Assembly (NCBI GenBank): GCA_030267565.1
Contig: BRXU01000003.1
Location: forward strand, 6,175,001 to 6,239,000
DNA length: 64,000 nt
DNA from: Pleodorina starrii
Lineage: Eukaryota > Chlorophyta > Chlorophyceae > Chlamydomonadales > Volvocaceae
Direction of reading: 5' to 3'
Shown: positions 48,401-57,392 of the stretch, piece by piece
How positions within the stretch are numbered: the first letter of the stretch is position 1
Layout: each line of letters begins with the position of its first letter
Program-made: the position numbers and the translations under genes
Notes under the pieces: generated by a model
The model's input: the letters and a program-made list of their open reading frames with translations, nothing else
The model's database searches: none
Told to the model about the DNA's origin: nothing

Positions 48401-50787
48401 GGCCCATCGGCCCATCGGCCCATCGGCCCATCGGCCCATCGGCCCATCGGCCCATCGGCCCATCGGCCCATCGGCCCATCGGCCCATCGGCCCATCGGCC
48501 CATCGGCCCATCGGCCCATCGGCCCATCGGCCCATCGGCCCATCGGCCCATCGGCCCATCGGCCCATCGGCCCATCGGCCCGTCGGCCCATCGGCCCATC
48601 GGCCCATCGGCCCATCGGCCCATCGGCCCATCGGCCCATCGGCCCATCGGCCCATCGGCCCATGGGCCCATCGGCCCATCGGCTAATCGGCCCGTCGGCC
48701 CGTCGGCCCGTCTGCCCATCGGCCCGTCGGCCCATCGGCCCGTCGGCCCATGGGCCCATGGGCCCATCGGCCCATCGGCCCATCGGCCCATCGGCCCATC
48801 GGCCCATCGGCCCATCGGCCCGTCGGCCCATCGGCCCATCGGCCCATCGGCCCATCGGCCCATCGGCCCATCGGCCCATCGGCCCATGGGCCCATCGGCC
48901 CATGGGACCATCGGCCCATCGGCCCATCGGCCCATCGGCCCATCGGCCCATCGGCCCATCGGCCCATCGGCCCATCGGCCCGTCGGCCCATCGGCCCGTC
49001 GGCCCATCGGCCCGTCGGCCCATCGGCCCGTCGGCCCGTCGGCCCAATCGGCCCATCGGCCCGTCGGCCCATCGGCCCATCGGCCCGTCGGCCCATCGGC
49101 CCGTCGGCCCATCGGCCCGTCGGCCCATCGGCCCATCGGCCCATCGGCCCATCGGCCCATCGGCCCATCGGCCCATCGGCCCATCGGCCCATCGGCCCAT
49201 CGGCCCATCGGCCCATCGGCCCATCGGCCCATCGGCCCATCGGCCCTCTCTGCCCTGCACCTCGTCACCCTTTCAAGCATCCAACCAACCAACCTCGTGG
49301 GTTTGCCGCTCTGGTCGGGTACGGAGCGAATGAACTTCTGGTGGTGGATGTTGGCCCAGGACCTGGGGATGATCACATCCCCCAAGCGGAGGTCGGGGTT
49401 GACGCCGCCGGCCACGCCCTGAACGGGTGCCGCGTGCCGGTTATAAATCGGGTGCCGGTAATAAATAGGGTGCCGCTAATAAAGACGAAACCGCAGCGAT
49501 GGAAATGAGGCGACGGGGTGGAGCCGTGAAGGTGTCTTGACACATTGCAGGCCCGCTGGCGCTACCCTCAGAGTGATGGGGGTTCCGTAGCGCATAGCCA
49601 CAGCTGCTGCGGCTGCGGCTGCGAAACCGTATGACCGACAGAAGTGCGTTTCGGGTTTAGCACGTGCTAGGTCGGGGGTGGCATACTTTCATGCCCCTGC
49701 CCTGGGTCTCTCTCAGAGCCTTTGCAGGTGCCTTGGCAGCTGCATGCAGTTGGGGCACCAGCTCGGCCCGGTCAGCTGTCTTGGGCGGCGCTGCAACGGT
49801 TGCGTTGTTGGTTGGTGGGTGTTCGTTGGTGTTCGTTGGTGGTTGGTTGCCGCCTGCCTGGAAGATCAGGTACTTGACGTCAAACGTGTCCAGAAGCATC
49901 TGGGTCGTCATCGCGCTGTTAGTCATGCCGATGCCGCTAGCCACAAGCACCACACTGTGACCGGCAAGCGCTCCGATGGTGAAGGTGCGGCCGAACCTGA
50001 AGCCACGAAAAGTACGATTTGCATTTTGACCGCGTGACAGTCAATGTCGATAATTCTACACAATTACGACCTTGAAGCGCAGCAGGCACTTTTAAATAGC
50101 GAATAACACAATGCATGGGTGTTGTAAGGCAAGCATCTCAGCCGACATCGTCACACCTGGCAGATCAGCCTACGTTCGTCCCTGTTCGTCGCACGGTGCA
50201 CAATCGCAACTGCAATCACAGCACTCCCAGTACCGTATACCTGGTCACATTGTAAGGTACAGGCGAGGCATCCAGCTGCCGGTATAGCGCCCGGACCTCG
50301 GCAAGCACCGCAACCATAACGCCGACATCCAGCTTCGGGAGCTCTACGTGCAAACGCCAGTGCACAACTTTTGAAATTTTAACTTCATGTCGATAATATG
50401 AAATATCAGACGCATGTGCACTTGATGCGGCCAGCCGGGACTGCCGACGTGCAGGCAACTGCGACAAGCAGCTCGACCGGACCGCGAGCCACTGCGAGCC
50501 GATCTTGAGGATGCAACCGAGCGGTTAGCGCAAGTGTCTAATTACATGGCACATGACTGCCAAAACCAGTGTCAAGCTTTCGCAGTCTTCGTTGCATGTG
50601 CACCCTGCCCTGGCAGCTCCTGGCCGAGGCGCGGCGTCACGTGCGCACGCCTGCGACGACTGCAAAGACGCAGATGGCTGTCCTTACCTGTATTGATTGT
50701 GATCTGCGCTCCAAAAGCTCGATCGAGGAGCGCAGCGGTCACCATAAACGTTACGAGCAGCAGCACGCCTAGGCATGGGTTGAGCAT
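30463..50787 (-). CDS. Nucleoside phosphorylase superfamily protein (PNP/UDP phosphorylase fold) with signal peptide
   Basis: Nine exons read on the minus strand: 50787-50688, 50343-50241, 49996-49858, 49418-49294, 32863-32736, 32308-32163, 31827-31588, 31421-31308, 30660-30463; 1,293 nt, 430 aa. Residues 1-27 (LGVLLLVTFMVTAALL core) form a signal peptide or anchor. The fold motifs are present in order: GVMVAVLAEVRAL (41-53), the loop SGIGMTNSAMTTQ, GVAGGVNPDL (115-124), FEMEGAAF (367-374) and RSLSDLAGG with D393. E368-x-E370 and the SD pair match sugar- and base-binding residues of the superfamily, and RSLSDLAGG is typical of plant bark-storage/MTA-nucleosidase-like members. The substrate cannot be read from sequence. 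Intron 3 uses a GC donor. Intron 4 (32864-49293) is 16.4 kb and contains the tyrosine recombinase and the satellite. The 80-residue exon 31588-31827 fits in phase but is not a usual part of the fold. Confidence 0.88.
31588..31827 (-). CDS. Extra 80-residue exon in the phosphorylase-like gene
   Basis: Acceptor CTCCAG before ATCCAATCGG and donor GTCACG bound exactly 80 codons, phase 0 at both ends, matching the neighbouring exons. The translation starts IQSDKNTTLLSGAVIGGQQV, protein-like with alternating hydrophobic residues. Plant homologues have only a short segment between the corresponding conserved blocks, so this is either a lineage-specific insertion or a mis-called exon. Confidence 0.5.
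32309..32343 (-). repeat. Poly(C)-(CA)n tract abutting a splice acceptor
   Basis: On the minus strand a run of about 15 C is followed by (CA)n that leads straight into the CAG acceptor of the phosphorylase exon 32308-32163. It serves as the polypyrimidine tract. On the plus strand it reads (GT)n-poly(G). Confidence 0.85.
33142..33146 (-). terminator. TGTAA poly(A) signal of the recombinase gene
   Basis: On the minus strand TGTAA begins two bases after the recombinase TAG. The short distance suggests a compact element with its own signal, independent of the host gene. Confidence 0.55.
33148..34269 (-). CDS. Tyrosine recombinase (phage-integrase fold)
   Basis: A single open frame of 373 codons. 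Residues 26-110 form an N-terminal helical core-binding domain (SSWKSYGSHFASFVHFCVAE). The catalytic domain shows R179 (FLRPDSLLSV), the second box LYSLRRGGALAARAAG with R281, the GGW motif with W304, and the nucleophile Y315 (EHYLDM). The box normally HxxR reads Y278-S-L-R281 here. LRRGGA is typical of eukaryotic Crypton and DIRS recombinases. The first start-like codon is GTG at 34267-34269; the frame has no ATG between there and the stop at 34366-34368, so the real start may be non-ATG, spliced or lost. The stop is followed after one base by TGTAA on the same strand. The gene lies in sense orientation inside the intron of the phosphorylase gene. It could be intact and active, or decayed at its 5' end. 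Confidence 0.85.
   Translation of the reverse strand: MGAPPVVSDLLVAHLQAAAPGADHTERLGVIAQVITARVGASSWKSYGSHFASFVHFCVAEGLEFLPATQYTGLLWAQFLASKGTVQARTSQPYFSAINTVHDLLGFAKPCDGDNVWLAAFRKGWARLQVSLAAPSSLVLAFSASDAWHLYERLAAVPLQSDLFLPLLFVVLDFCLFLRPDSLLSVIWARVTLLDGEPVFQYTMRPWKGRIVSAEQAPVLQFPLCSLPLLRGALERQLARSPAGLWPARQSTATAERWFATVLVQRGLAHLRGVHTLYSLRRGGALAARAAGVPLDVVESFGGWAANSAALREHYLDMGVRSCPKAVAFFGPLAVRRVAPFGVQYTARGGIFSFGSDLEQELMRAYVGVSRVS
34389..49245. repeat. 14.9-kb satellite: 1,857 tandem copies of the 8-bp unit CATCGGCC
   Basis: The unit CATCGGCC runs head to tail for 14,857 bp. The register is unbroken except for one inserted A at about 49045-49053 (CAATCGGCC). Substituted units occur: CGTCGGCC and CATGGGCC are common; CATCTGCC, CATTGGCC, CATCCGCC, CATGGGAC, CATCGGCA, CATCGGCT and AATCGGCC are rare. 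The left edge starts with degenerate units (CATTGGCC, three CATCTGCC), as in an ageing array end. The units encode (AHRPIGPS)n on the plus strand and (GRWADGPM)n on the minus strand in every frame, so very long open frames exist on both strands. They are caused by the repeat and I do not annotate them as genes. Blocks with the same order of variants recur (see findings). Confidence 0.98.
36148..48690. repeat. Higher-order organisation inside the satellite
   Basis: Rare variants recur in the same local context. GGCTAATCGG followed by three CGT units and a TCTGCC unit occurs near 41738, 47131, 47395 and 48682. GGCTCATCGG occurs near 36146 and 43426 (7,280 bp apart) with more than 200 bp of identical variant order after it. 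The block around 38521-38780 is repeated around 45481-45740 (6,960 bp apart). CATCCGCC occurs near 36533, 38982, 43806 and 45910. This indicates repeated segmental duplication of blocks within the array. Confidence 0.8.
49435..49488 (+). repeat. 18-bp tandem repeat (3 copies)
   Basis: Three copies of a GTGCCGGTAATAAATAGG-like unit lie just upstream (on the plus strand) of the GC-AG intron boundary of the phosphorylase-like gene, within that intron. Confidence 0.6.
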
Positions 50788-51813
50788 TTTTCTGGCGCCT
50801 AAAAGAGCAGCTCCTAGGTCAGCAAGCGTGGCGTGGATTACCGTAGTAGCTTGGAAAGCAAACGCAGCGCACTGACACGACAAAAGAGGATTTCGCCCTG
50901 GAGAGCTGCGTGCGGCTGCTCGCGAAATCTGCTCGACACGACCTGGGGCGCAAAGGCGACCGACAACTGCATATCTCTCTAACGTTACAAAAGGTGATGT
51001 TTGCGCAGATGCGCACTCTTCGGTTATTTCGGAACCAAGAATCGGGTAGAGATGCGAAACCCAAACCATACCTATGACTAATGATGCACGTTTCCTTCCG
51101 CTGAACGACTAGCGTTTGCTGAAGCCAAAAGGAGCATCGGTGCGTGCCTAAGAAGGCATTCCCCCCGCACGAAATACTTTACTTGCGGCCGAAGCCCAGC
51201 CCGCGCCGGAGCGCGCCAGCAACGTGATGCTCGACCAAGGCGAATTCGAGATACAAACTGAAGCAATTTACGAGACAGTTCGGGCGCTGTTTCTGTCACC
51301 GCTTCGATCCAACTGTTTGGTCGCTGGGTGAAGGGCACTCATTTCCCACATCGAGTATCCACAGCCCGTCTCCGCTCCGCCGCCACGCCGCTTCGAGCCT
51401 TCTATCTCCCTGCTGCCCCTTCCCTTGCTTTCCCCCCTGCAATGTCAGTGTCTCCCCCCGCCTTTCCCCTGCCGCCCCCGCCTTCCCCCGGCCTCCCCCG
51501 CCTTCCCCCTGCCTCCCCCCGCCTTCCCCCGGCCTCCCCCTCAGTGTCAGTGTCCGTGCGCGGCGCAGTCCAGCTTCGAGGTGTGTTCGCCGCACGTGAC
51601 CTCCATATCACCGCTCTGTGGGCGGCCGACCCAAACAGGGCGGGCGGGCGACGGCAACAGGGAGGGCGGGAAGTCGACAGGGAGGGCGATGGAGGGGGGC
51701 GACACACCTCGGCGTTTCCCCCCTGACAGCCGAAACGAAGGCACGATTTCACCACCAGCATCATCCCAGAAAGCAATGAAACCGCCAAATCGCCACATCA
51801 ACTCCCAACCACC
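50788..51813. other. Intergenic region upstream of the phosphorylase gene and downstream of phytochelatin synthase
   Basis: About 1 kb. The first half is much less GC-rich and should contain the promoter of the phosphorylase-like gene (minus strand). The part at 51420-51560 is a C-rich run of CCGCCTTCCCC-type units. No coding sequence is supported. Confidence 0.6.
50985..50989 (-). terminator. TGTAA candidate for phytochelatin synthase transcript
   Basis: First TGTAA I found on the minus strand downstream of the phytochelatin synthase stop, about 825 nt away and only about 200 bp from the start codon of the next gene. Tentative. Confidence 0.25.
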
Positions 51814-53569
51814 TCAACCAACCCAACCAACCCAACCGACCTGAAGCACCTCGTCGATGTGCTGCAGCTGCTCCCTCAGGTACGACGCCTCCGCCTCCAC
51901 CACCGAGTGGCCGACCGGCCCCGTCAGCGCCCGCCACTGCGCGCCCGCCTCCGCCTCCGCCCAACCGCCCGCCTCCGCATCCGGCCACACCTCCGGCCGT
52001 TGCATCAGCAGAGCCATCGTCACCTTCTCAGCAAGGTACTCGGGCTGCGGCGTCGGCGGAGCCGCCGCCGCCGCCGCCGCTGAGCCGCCGCCGCCGGCGC
52101 TGGCATCGGCGGCGGCGGCCGCCGCCAGGTGGTTGTTCACCAGTGTGTACAGCGGCATGCCCCTCAGCTCGTCCAACAGCTGCTGACGTTGAGCCAGCGG
52201 GATGCAGCGGTCCTGCGCCGTGAACACCGCCGCTGCCGCCGCCATCAGGCTGCTCGTGCTGCGGCCGCTGCCGCCGCCGCTGCTGCCAGCGGCGTCGTCC
52301 GTGTCCACGCCGCTGCTGCCGCAGCTGCCGCAGGAGGACTTGCCGGCGCCGCTGTCGCCACTGCTGCCGCCACCGCACGACGTCTTCTTCTCGCTGATGT
52401 CAGGAGAAGCCGCCGGGACAGAGCGTGAGGTGGAGGCAGAGGCGGAGGCGGAGGCAACAGCCTCTGATGCAAGTCGTACAGCTGTGGCTAGAGCCTCCGG
52501 GGTTGCGCACGGCGGCTCCGTCGCGGCGGCGGCGGCCGTGGCGGCGGCCTCGGCCGCTCCCGCCGCCGCCGCCGCCGCTGACGTCGACGTCGACGCCGCC
52601 AGCGGGGCGCCCGAGCGCACGATGAGGAACGCATCCAGGGAGGCTAGCGGCATCGCGTCCACCACCCGCCGCACAATGTCTTCGCCGCTCAGCCCGCCCT
52701 GCGCCGCCAGCATCTGCGGGGCCACATCCAGTACCGACAGCGCCACCGATTGGAAGCTCAACACCGGTAACCCGGTAAGGCACTCACACCCTTACCGGCG
52801 CCCCCCCCCGCGCGCGCAGGCGATACCGTTACCGTTACCGTTACCAGTGCGGCAAGCGGCATCCGTTCGCTGTCAGCTGCCGCCACCTCATTCATACGGC
52901 ACCGTACCTCAGCCCCAGCCCACATACGTCCAAGTCACAGCCCGGCAGGCATTCGTGGTCGCCTCGAACCAGGATCAGGATCAGGATCAGGTCCACCTAG
53001 TCCCCAAGATTCACCGCCAAGCTCCCAAATGCACTCCCAAGCCCAAGCCCAGCCTTCCGACCGTACACGTACCCGCACCAGTGCCGGCGCCTCCAGCCGC
53101 ACGAAGCGGTCGGCGGGCCGCCAGGCGTCACTCCGCAGGTCCAACGTTAGCAGCACCGAGTCAAGCAGGGGGTTGGAAGCCAGGCGCATGTAGCCGCGCG
53201 GCTTGCCCGTCTCGGGGTCAATGTACGACATGGCGTCGTACAACATGGCCAGCGGCACCCAGTGCTGCGGGAGGTGCCGTATGGGTGGGTGGGTGGTGAT
53301 GCGGTCAATTGCAACGACGGAAGAGTAGCGGGGCTGCCCCTGGCCCTGGCCCAGGCCCAGAGGGCTGCGGGCGGGGGAGGCAGGGCCCGGAGGGTGTGTG
53401 TGTGAGGGGGGGACTCCCCGGCTCCCCAGTTCTCACTCACCGGCGGATATTTGAAGCGGGCCTATCGTAATCAGTGCCATTGGTTCCAAAGCCACAGCCG
53501 CAGCAGCCAAGGTCGTTCCAGTCGGTTACGTGACACACATTGTTGCGCATCAGTGCGGACAGCATCCGC

Positions 53570-53604
<35 letters not shown>

Positions 53605-56441
53605 GGACACCGGCACATCGACATCGCCGTCGTCGTCGTCGTCGTCGCCGTCGTTGCGCCGCCACCACACATGCAGCCACATCAGCCGCCAGGTGACGCA
53701 ATGCACGGGACGAGCCGCCAGTGCACCGCCAGGCGCATGCAGGGCGTGAGAGTGGACGGGACAGGAAAGCGGGACATCAGCGGGAGGCATAGGGGCCGGC
53801 CGGCCAGCAGCCATCCGGCGGCTGCAATGCCCAGATTTGGACTTGGCTCATTAGGCAAGCCTAGCGTTACGCGCAGCAGTGGCAGTGGCAGCGGCAGTGG
53901 CAACGGCAGCTGCTCCGGTAGGAGATTGAACAGAGAGGCGGAACGCGCCGGTACCCGCCCTTGAGGCGCAAACCAGACACGACGAGGCCGTACATCACCC
54001 AGAGACACGACCCACAAGTGACCCACGGGTCACCCACCACATCCAACACCAGCACAAGGTCCCGCCCCGGGTGGTAGCCGCCGATGGGGCTGAAGTGGCC
54101 GTCGCCCGTCTGCATGAACGCCTGTGAGGACGAGTGGACGAACGGACGGAACACGGGAAGTGGAGCGGGTGCGTGGCGTGGCACCGGAACGAGCGAACGA
54201 GCGAACCAAGAAAGGCCCCGGAGCAGCCCCCGCGAGAGCAAACGCGAGCCACAGCAAAGGCCGGAAACAGCCAGTCGGGCGAGGGCGGCCGCGGCGGCCG
54301 CAGCTGAGGGCTCAGGAAGGGCTAGGAAAGGGCTAGAAGCGGACCAAAGCGGGAAAACAGCTCTCTCGGCGGACCGCTTCATTCCGCGTCGCGTGCCAAG
54401 CCACCCCTCAAACCGAACCCGACCTTGCGGCTGTACGACACCACGATGTGCTCCTCCCCGCTGCGGCACACCGCCGCCACCTCAGCCCGGAACTGCTCCA
54501 GCGTCGTACTGCCGTATGGCCGGAGCTCCACCCGGGCGCCGTTGCAGCGGGCTAGGCAGGAGGCCTTTGGGGGCGTGCGGGGGGGGGGGGGTAGATGGGT
54601 ATTTGGGTTTGGCAGAATCACAGAAAAAACACAGCCAAGTGGCCGCAGCGAGGGAGAATCGTCCGGTGGGTATGCAGCAGCAGCAGCGGCGGCAGCAGCG
54701 GCGGCAGCAGCAGCGGCAGCAGCAGCGGCAGCAGCAGCGGTAGCGGGAGTAGGCAAGGGCTGGGTCAAGAGTACGGGCCCTGCCGCCAGCCCTCACATGC
54801 CCCCTTCAACCCAACACGCCTGCCGCTACCCCAAGTCTCCAACCCGAACCCAAACCCGGCCGCATGGCACCCGACCCCACCCAACCACAGCCCCCAGCCC
54901 AGCCCCCAGCCCCCAGCCCACCTGGTACAAGGTAATGCCCTCCTTCTTGACAACATCCAACGGCCTGCGGGCGGCCGGAGCGGGCGATGGCGAGGGAGGG
55001 AACGGATGGGTGGGTGGACGGGCGGGGCGCGGCACGGCATTGTTTCCGCGACACGCCGGCCCGACCCGGCCCGGGGAGGACGGGGTCACTCGGCACTCGA
55101 GTTCCCCAGTTCCCCTTCTTCCTCTTCACACTCGCCCAATCACCCTCCAGTCTCCCCCCGGGTTCTTCACACACCCACACCCACACCCCAACACACGCAC
55201 ACAAACACCCCCGGGGGTTCCGCCACTCTACTCGCCTGCAGCAGTCCAGCATGGCCTCGTGGAACCAGCGCCAGGAGCCCTTCCAGGTCCGCCGCGGGTC
55301 GATGGACAACGCGTTGAGGGTCATGGCCAGGGAGGCAAGGCCGCAGAAGGCAGGCTCGTCCTGAGTGCTGTGGAGGGGGTGGGAGAGTTGAGAGGGGGTG
55401 GAGGGAGGTGGAACAGGGGGAGGGACAGGGGGACGGCGCCCGCGCGCGGCGGGAGGGACATGGGCGAGCGACGCGGGCAAAGGAGGGCGGCGGGTTCGGG
55501 GAGGCGGCCAACCGCGGCTGGCTTCGTGAGGCTCCTCGAGAAGAGGACCGCGAAGAGCGAAATGGAAAACGCAGCCCGGGTGCGGAAATGTGGATCGATA
55601 CGGAGCGCAGCTGGAACCACCGGGACAGATCGACGACGTGTCGTGGCTCATGGGAATGAGTCGACGAGTATGTCGGGTGGCGAGTTGGTTGAGGAGGGCG
55701 GGTTTCCTTCCTTTTCCGTATGGGGTGTGAAGAGTGCGGCCAGGGCAGGGGAGCCGACCCACGGGTCGGCTTGGCACAGCGCCCCGGCGCAGCGCCTCGG
55801 CCAGCGCTCTCCCCCCCTCCACACACACACACACTCGCTGCCGCCGGGCAGTGCTACGGTATCGTCTCTCACTTGAACTGCTCCATCAGTTTGAAGAAGC
55901 CCACCATGGACCCCTCCAGAAGGGCCTCCTGGAAGAGCTGCCGACCTGCAGCGTGTCGGTGGATGTGGGATGTGGGTTGTGGGTTGTGGGATGTGGGTTG
56001 TAATTGTGGGGTGGCAGAAGCACCGGCGACGGCGCGTCGGTGAGGACCCGACGCTGCTGCCGAAAAAATCGGAAGTGATTTTTGAGACGTAGTACGGTTG
56101 AAGGGTTGATTTGGGTCGGGTTGATTTGGATTGGAAAGGCGGCTGGTGTGTGAATTCGCGCAGGCGTGAGGAGAGATCGAGCCTGAGCCGTGCACAACCA
56201 CGCCTGCAAGAAGCGAGAGGAAGCCCCGCAGTTGGCATGTTCGGTAGCAACGCGCACCTTCCGGCGAGGAGAATTCTGTCGCCGGAGGGGAGGGCAGCTT
56301 CCGTTTGTAGAATGTCTTCTTGAGCCCCGTGGAGGCCCGCGGCGGCGACGGAGGTGCGACCGTGTCGCCCTGCTGCAGCGGCTGGTCCTTCGCTGACTGC
56401 GTCTCCCGGTGCCGCAGAACTTCCGCCTCCGGTTGCGCCAT
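51814..56441 (-). CDS. Phytochelatin synthase (glutathione gamma-glutamylcysteinyltransferase)
   Basis: Nine minus-strand exons: 56441-56258, 55945-55873, 55367-55236, 54964-54922, 54564-54424, 54121-54038, 53461-53441, 53264-53062, 52756-51814; 607 aa. The enzyme makes metal-binding phytochelatins from glutathione. The papain-like N-terminal domain is unmistakable: [40 protein letters not shown] with nucleophile C94, [45 protein letters not shown] with H200, and LDVARFKYPPHWVPL with D218. C94-H200-D218 spacing (106, 18) equals that of Arabidopsis PCS1 (C56, H162, D180). The C-terminal half is Ala/Ser/Gly-rich and poorly conserved; the last exon and its TGA at 51814 are less certain, since CAG-GTCGGT near 51843 could be a donor. 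The intron after the C94 exon uses a GC donor. An in-frame upstream ATG at 56642 would add 67 residues resembling a transit peptide. Confidence 0.93.
53441..53461 (-). CDS. 21-nt microexon of phytochelatin synthase
   Basis: Encodes exactly ARFKYPP between a TAG acceptor and a GTGAGT donor, phase 0 on both sides. The heptapeptide joins LDV (with the catalytic Asp) to HWVPL and reproduces the family motif LDVARFKYPPHWVPL, which proves the exon is used. Confidence 0.9.
54584..54761 (+). repeat. Poly(G) and (GCA/GCG)n tracts in phytochelatin synthase intron
   Basis: A G run at about 54583-54592 and a CAGCAGCGG-rich run at about 54675-54740 lie in the intron 54565-54921. The runs of Ala/Ser/Arg codons they produce are intronic and not part of the protein. 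Confidence 0.7.
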
Positions 56442-57392
56442 GACTGCAAAGCCCCAGCTGCTGCAGCGGGCTAGTTCCGTAGCGCTGGCAATTGGCGTGC
56501 GACGGCTCGTGCGAGCGTGTGCCAAGCCTGAAGCGGCCACCAAGCAGCGCGTTAGCTCATGAGACCTCTCATAGGAGCGCAGCAACGCGGTAAATACGTT
56601 GAAAGCAGCCGGTAGAAGGCAGTGGCGATATGCCCGAGTCATCCAAACAGAAGCAGGCGCGGAACAGCATGTGCAAATTATATGTAACGCTATTAATAAT
56701 TTACGTATACGGGAACAGGAGTTGTCCTGGAGCCTGTGTATCGAAAAGGAAAAGCAGTTGGCCCCTTACGGCGACTGTCGGAAATTACATAATGCATTTA
56801 AGTGGAGTTTTTTAACCTGTATTCCAGAATCACGATGTGGCATTTCTGTTATGAATTATTGTTCAGTCTGCTCTTTCGCACCGTTCGTACGGAAGGAATG
56901 GATTCCGCCGAGTTCCCAGGTTCCGCCGAGTTCCTTTTGCTTGACTGAGGCGGTTCATGAGCCTTCGGGTTCGTTTGAACCGTACGAGCTCACTGAAGCT
57001 TGTAACATCATCATCACCGAGTTCCCAGGTTCAGCAAGCGCTTACCGAGCTGTTGGGTAGCTAACCATACGGCTTATGTTGTCTTGATGTGCGCCCCTTG
57101 ACGGATAACCGTTGTGGGGACGGACGCATGTTACCAGCCATTTTGGCTCGTACACATGTAATGCCTCAAATGCCCTCCGCCGAGTATGTGCATAATGTGC
57201 TCAGCGCACGAGCTCAAGCACATCTACATTTCTTTCAGTGCAAGTGACTTAAATTGCCAAACCTCCTCTAACCGGTGCCTGCGCCCAGGCCTGGACCACA
57301 ACCCTTTAACCGTTGCCACACCCTTTTCGGGGCCTGACAGGAGGCCTTGATTCATTTAGCAGGCCTCCCGTACCTAACCGTCAGCCTGCACT
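56442..57392. other. Divergent intergenic region (possible bidirectional promoter)
   Basis: About 950 bp between the start codons of phytochelatin synthase (-) and the FIST-domain gene (+). It is distinctly richer in A/T than the genes. GAGTTCCCAGGTTC occurs twice (about 56910 and 57018). I see no clear TATA box or metal-response element. The plus-strand frame 56599-57060 has no splice or homology support. Confidence 0.6.

Larger units (their letters stand above)
32864..49293 (-). other. Giant 16.4-kb intron of the phosphorylase-like gene
   Basis: Between exon 49418-49294 (ending ACGAG, phase 2, donor GTTGGT) and exon 32863-32736 (starting with C after CCCGCAG). The other introns of the gene are about 240-650 bp. 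The excess is explained by the recombinase gene, the 8-bp satellite and short flanks. The donor is weak; an alternative GTACCC donor at 49322 does not fit the phase of the next exon. Confidence 0.65.

Noticed and set aside
34389..49245. CRISPR array or bacterial repeat cassette
   Set aside because: There are no spacers; the units are contiguous 8-mers, and the surroundings are intron-containing nuclear genes.
34260..49422. Open reading frames of 2,400-4,900 codons on both strands in all frames
   Set aside because: They arise because the 8-bp satellite unit has no stop codon in any frame; the translation is the same octapeptide everywhere. No domain, codon bias or splice context supports a gene.
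56909..57032. Two copies of GAGTTCCCAGGTTC as a regulatory element pair
   Set aside because: Only two short copies, with no known factor and no wider repetition; too little to call.
56599..57060. A 153-codon frame between the phytochelatin synthase and FIST genes
   Set aside because: No family resemblance and no splice signals of note; it lies in A/T-richer probable promoter DNA and overlaps the possible upstream extension of phytochelatin synthase on the other strand.
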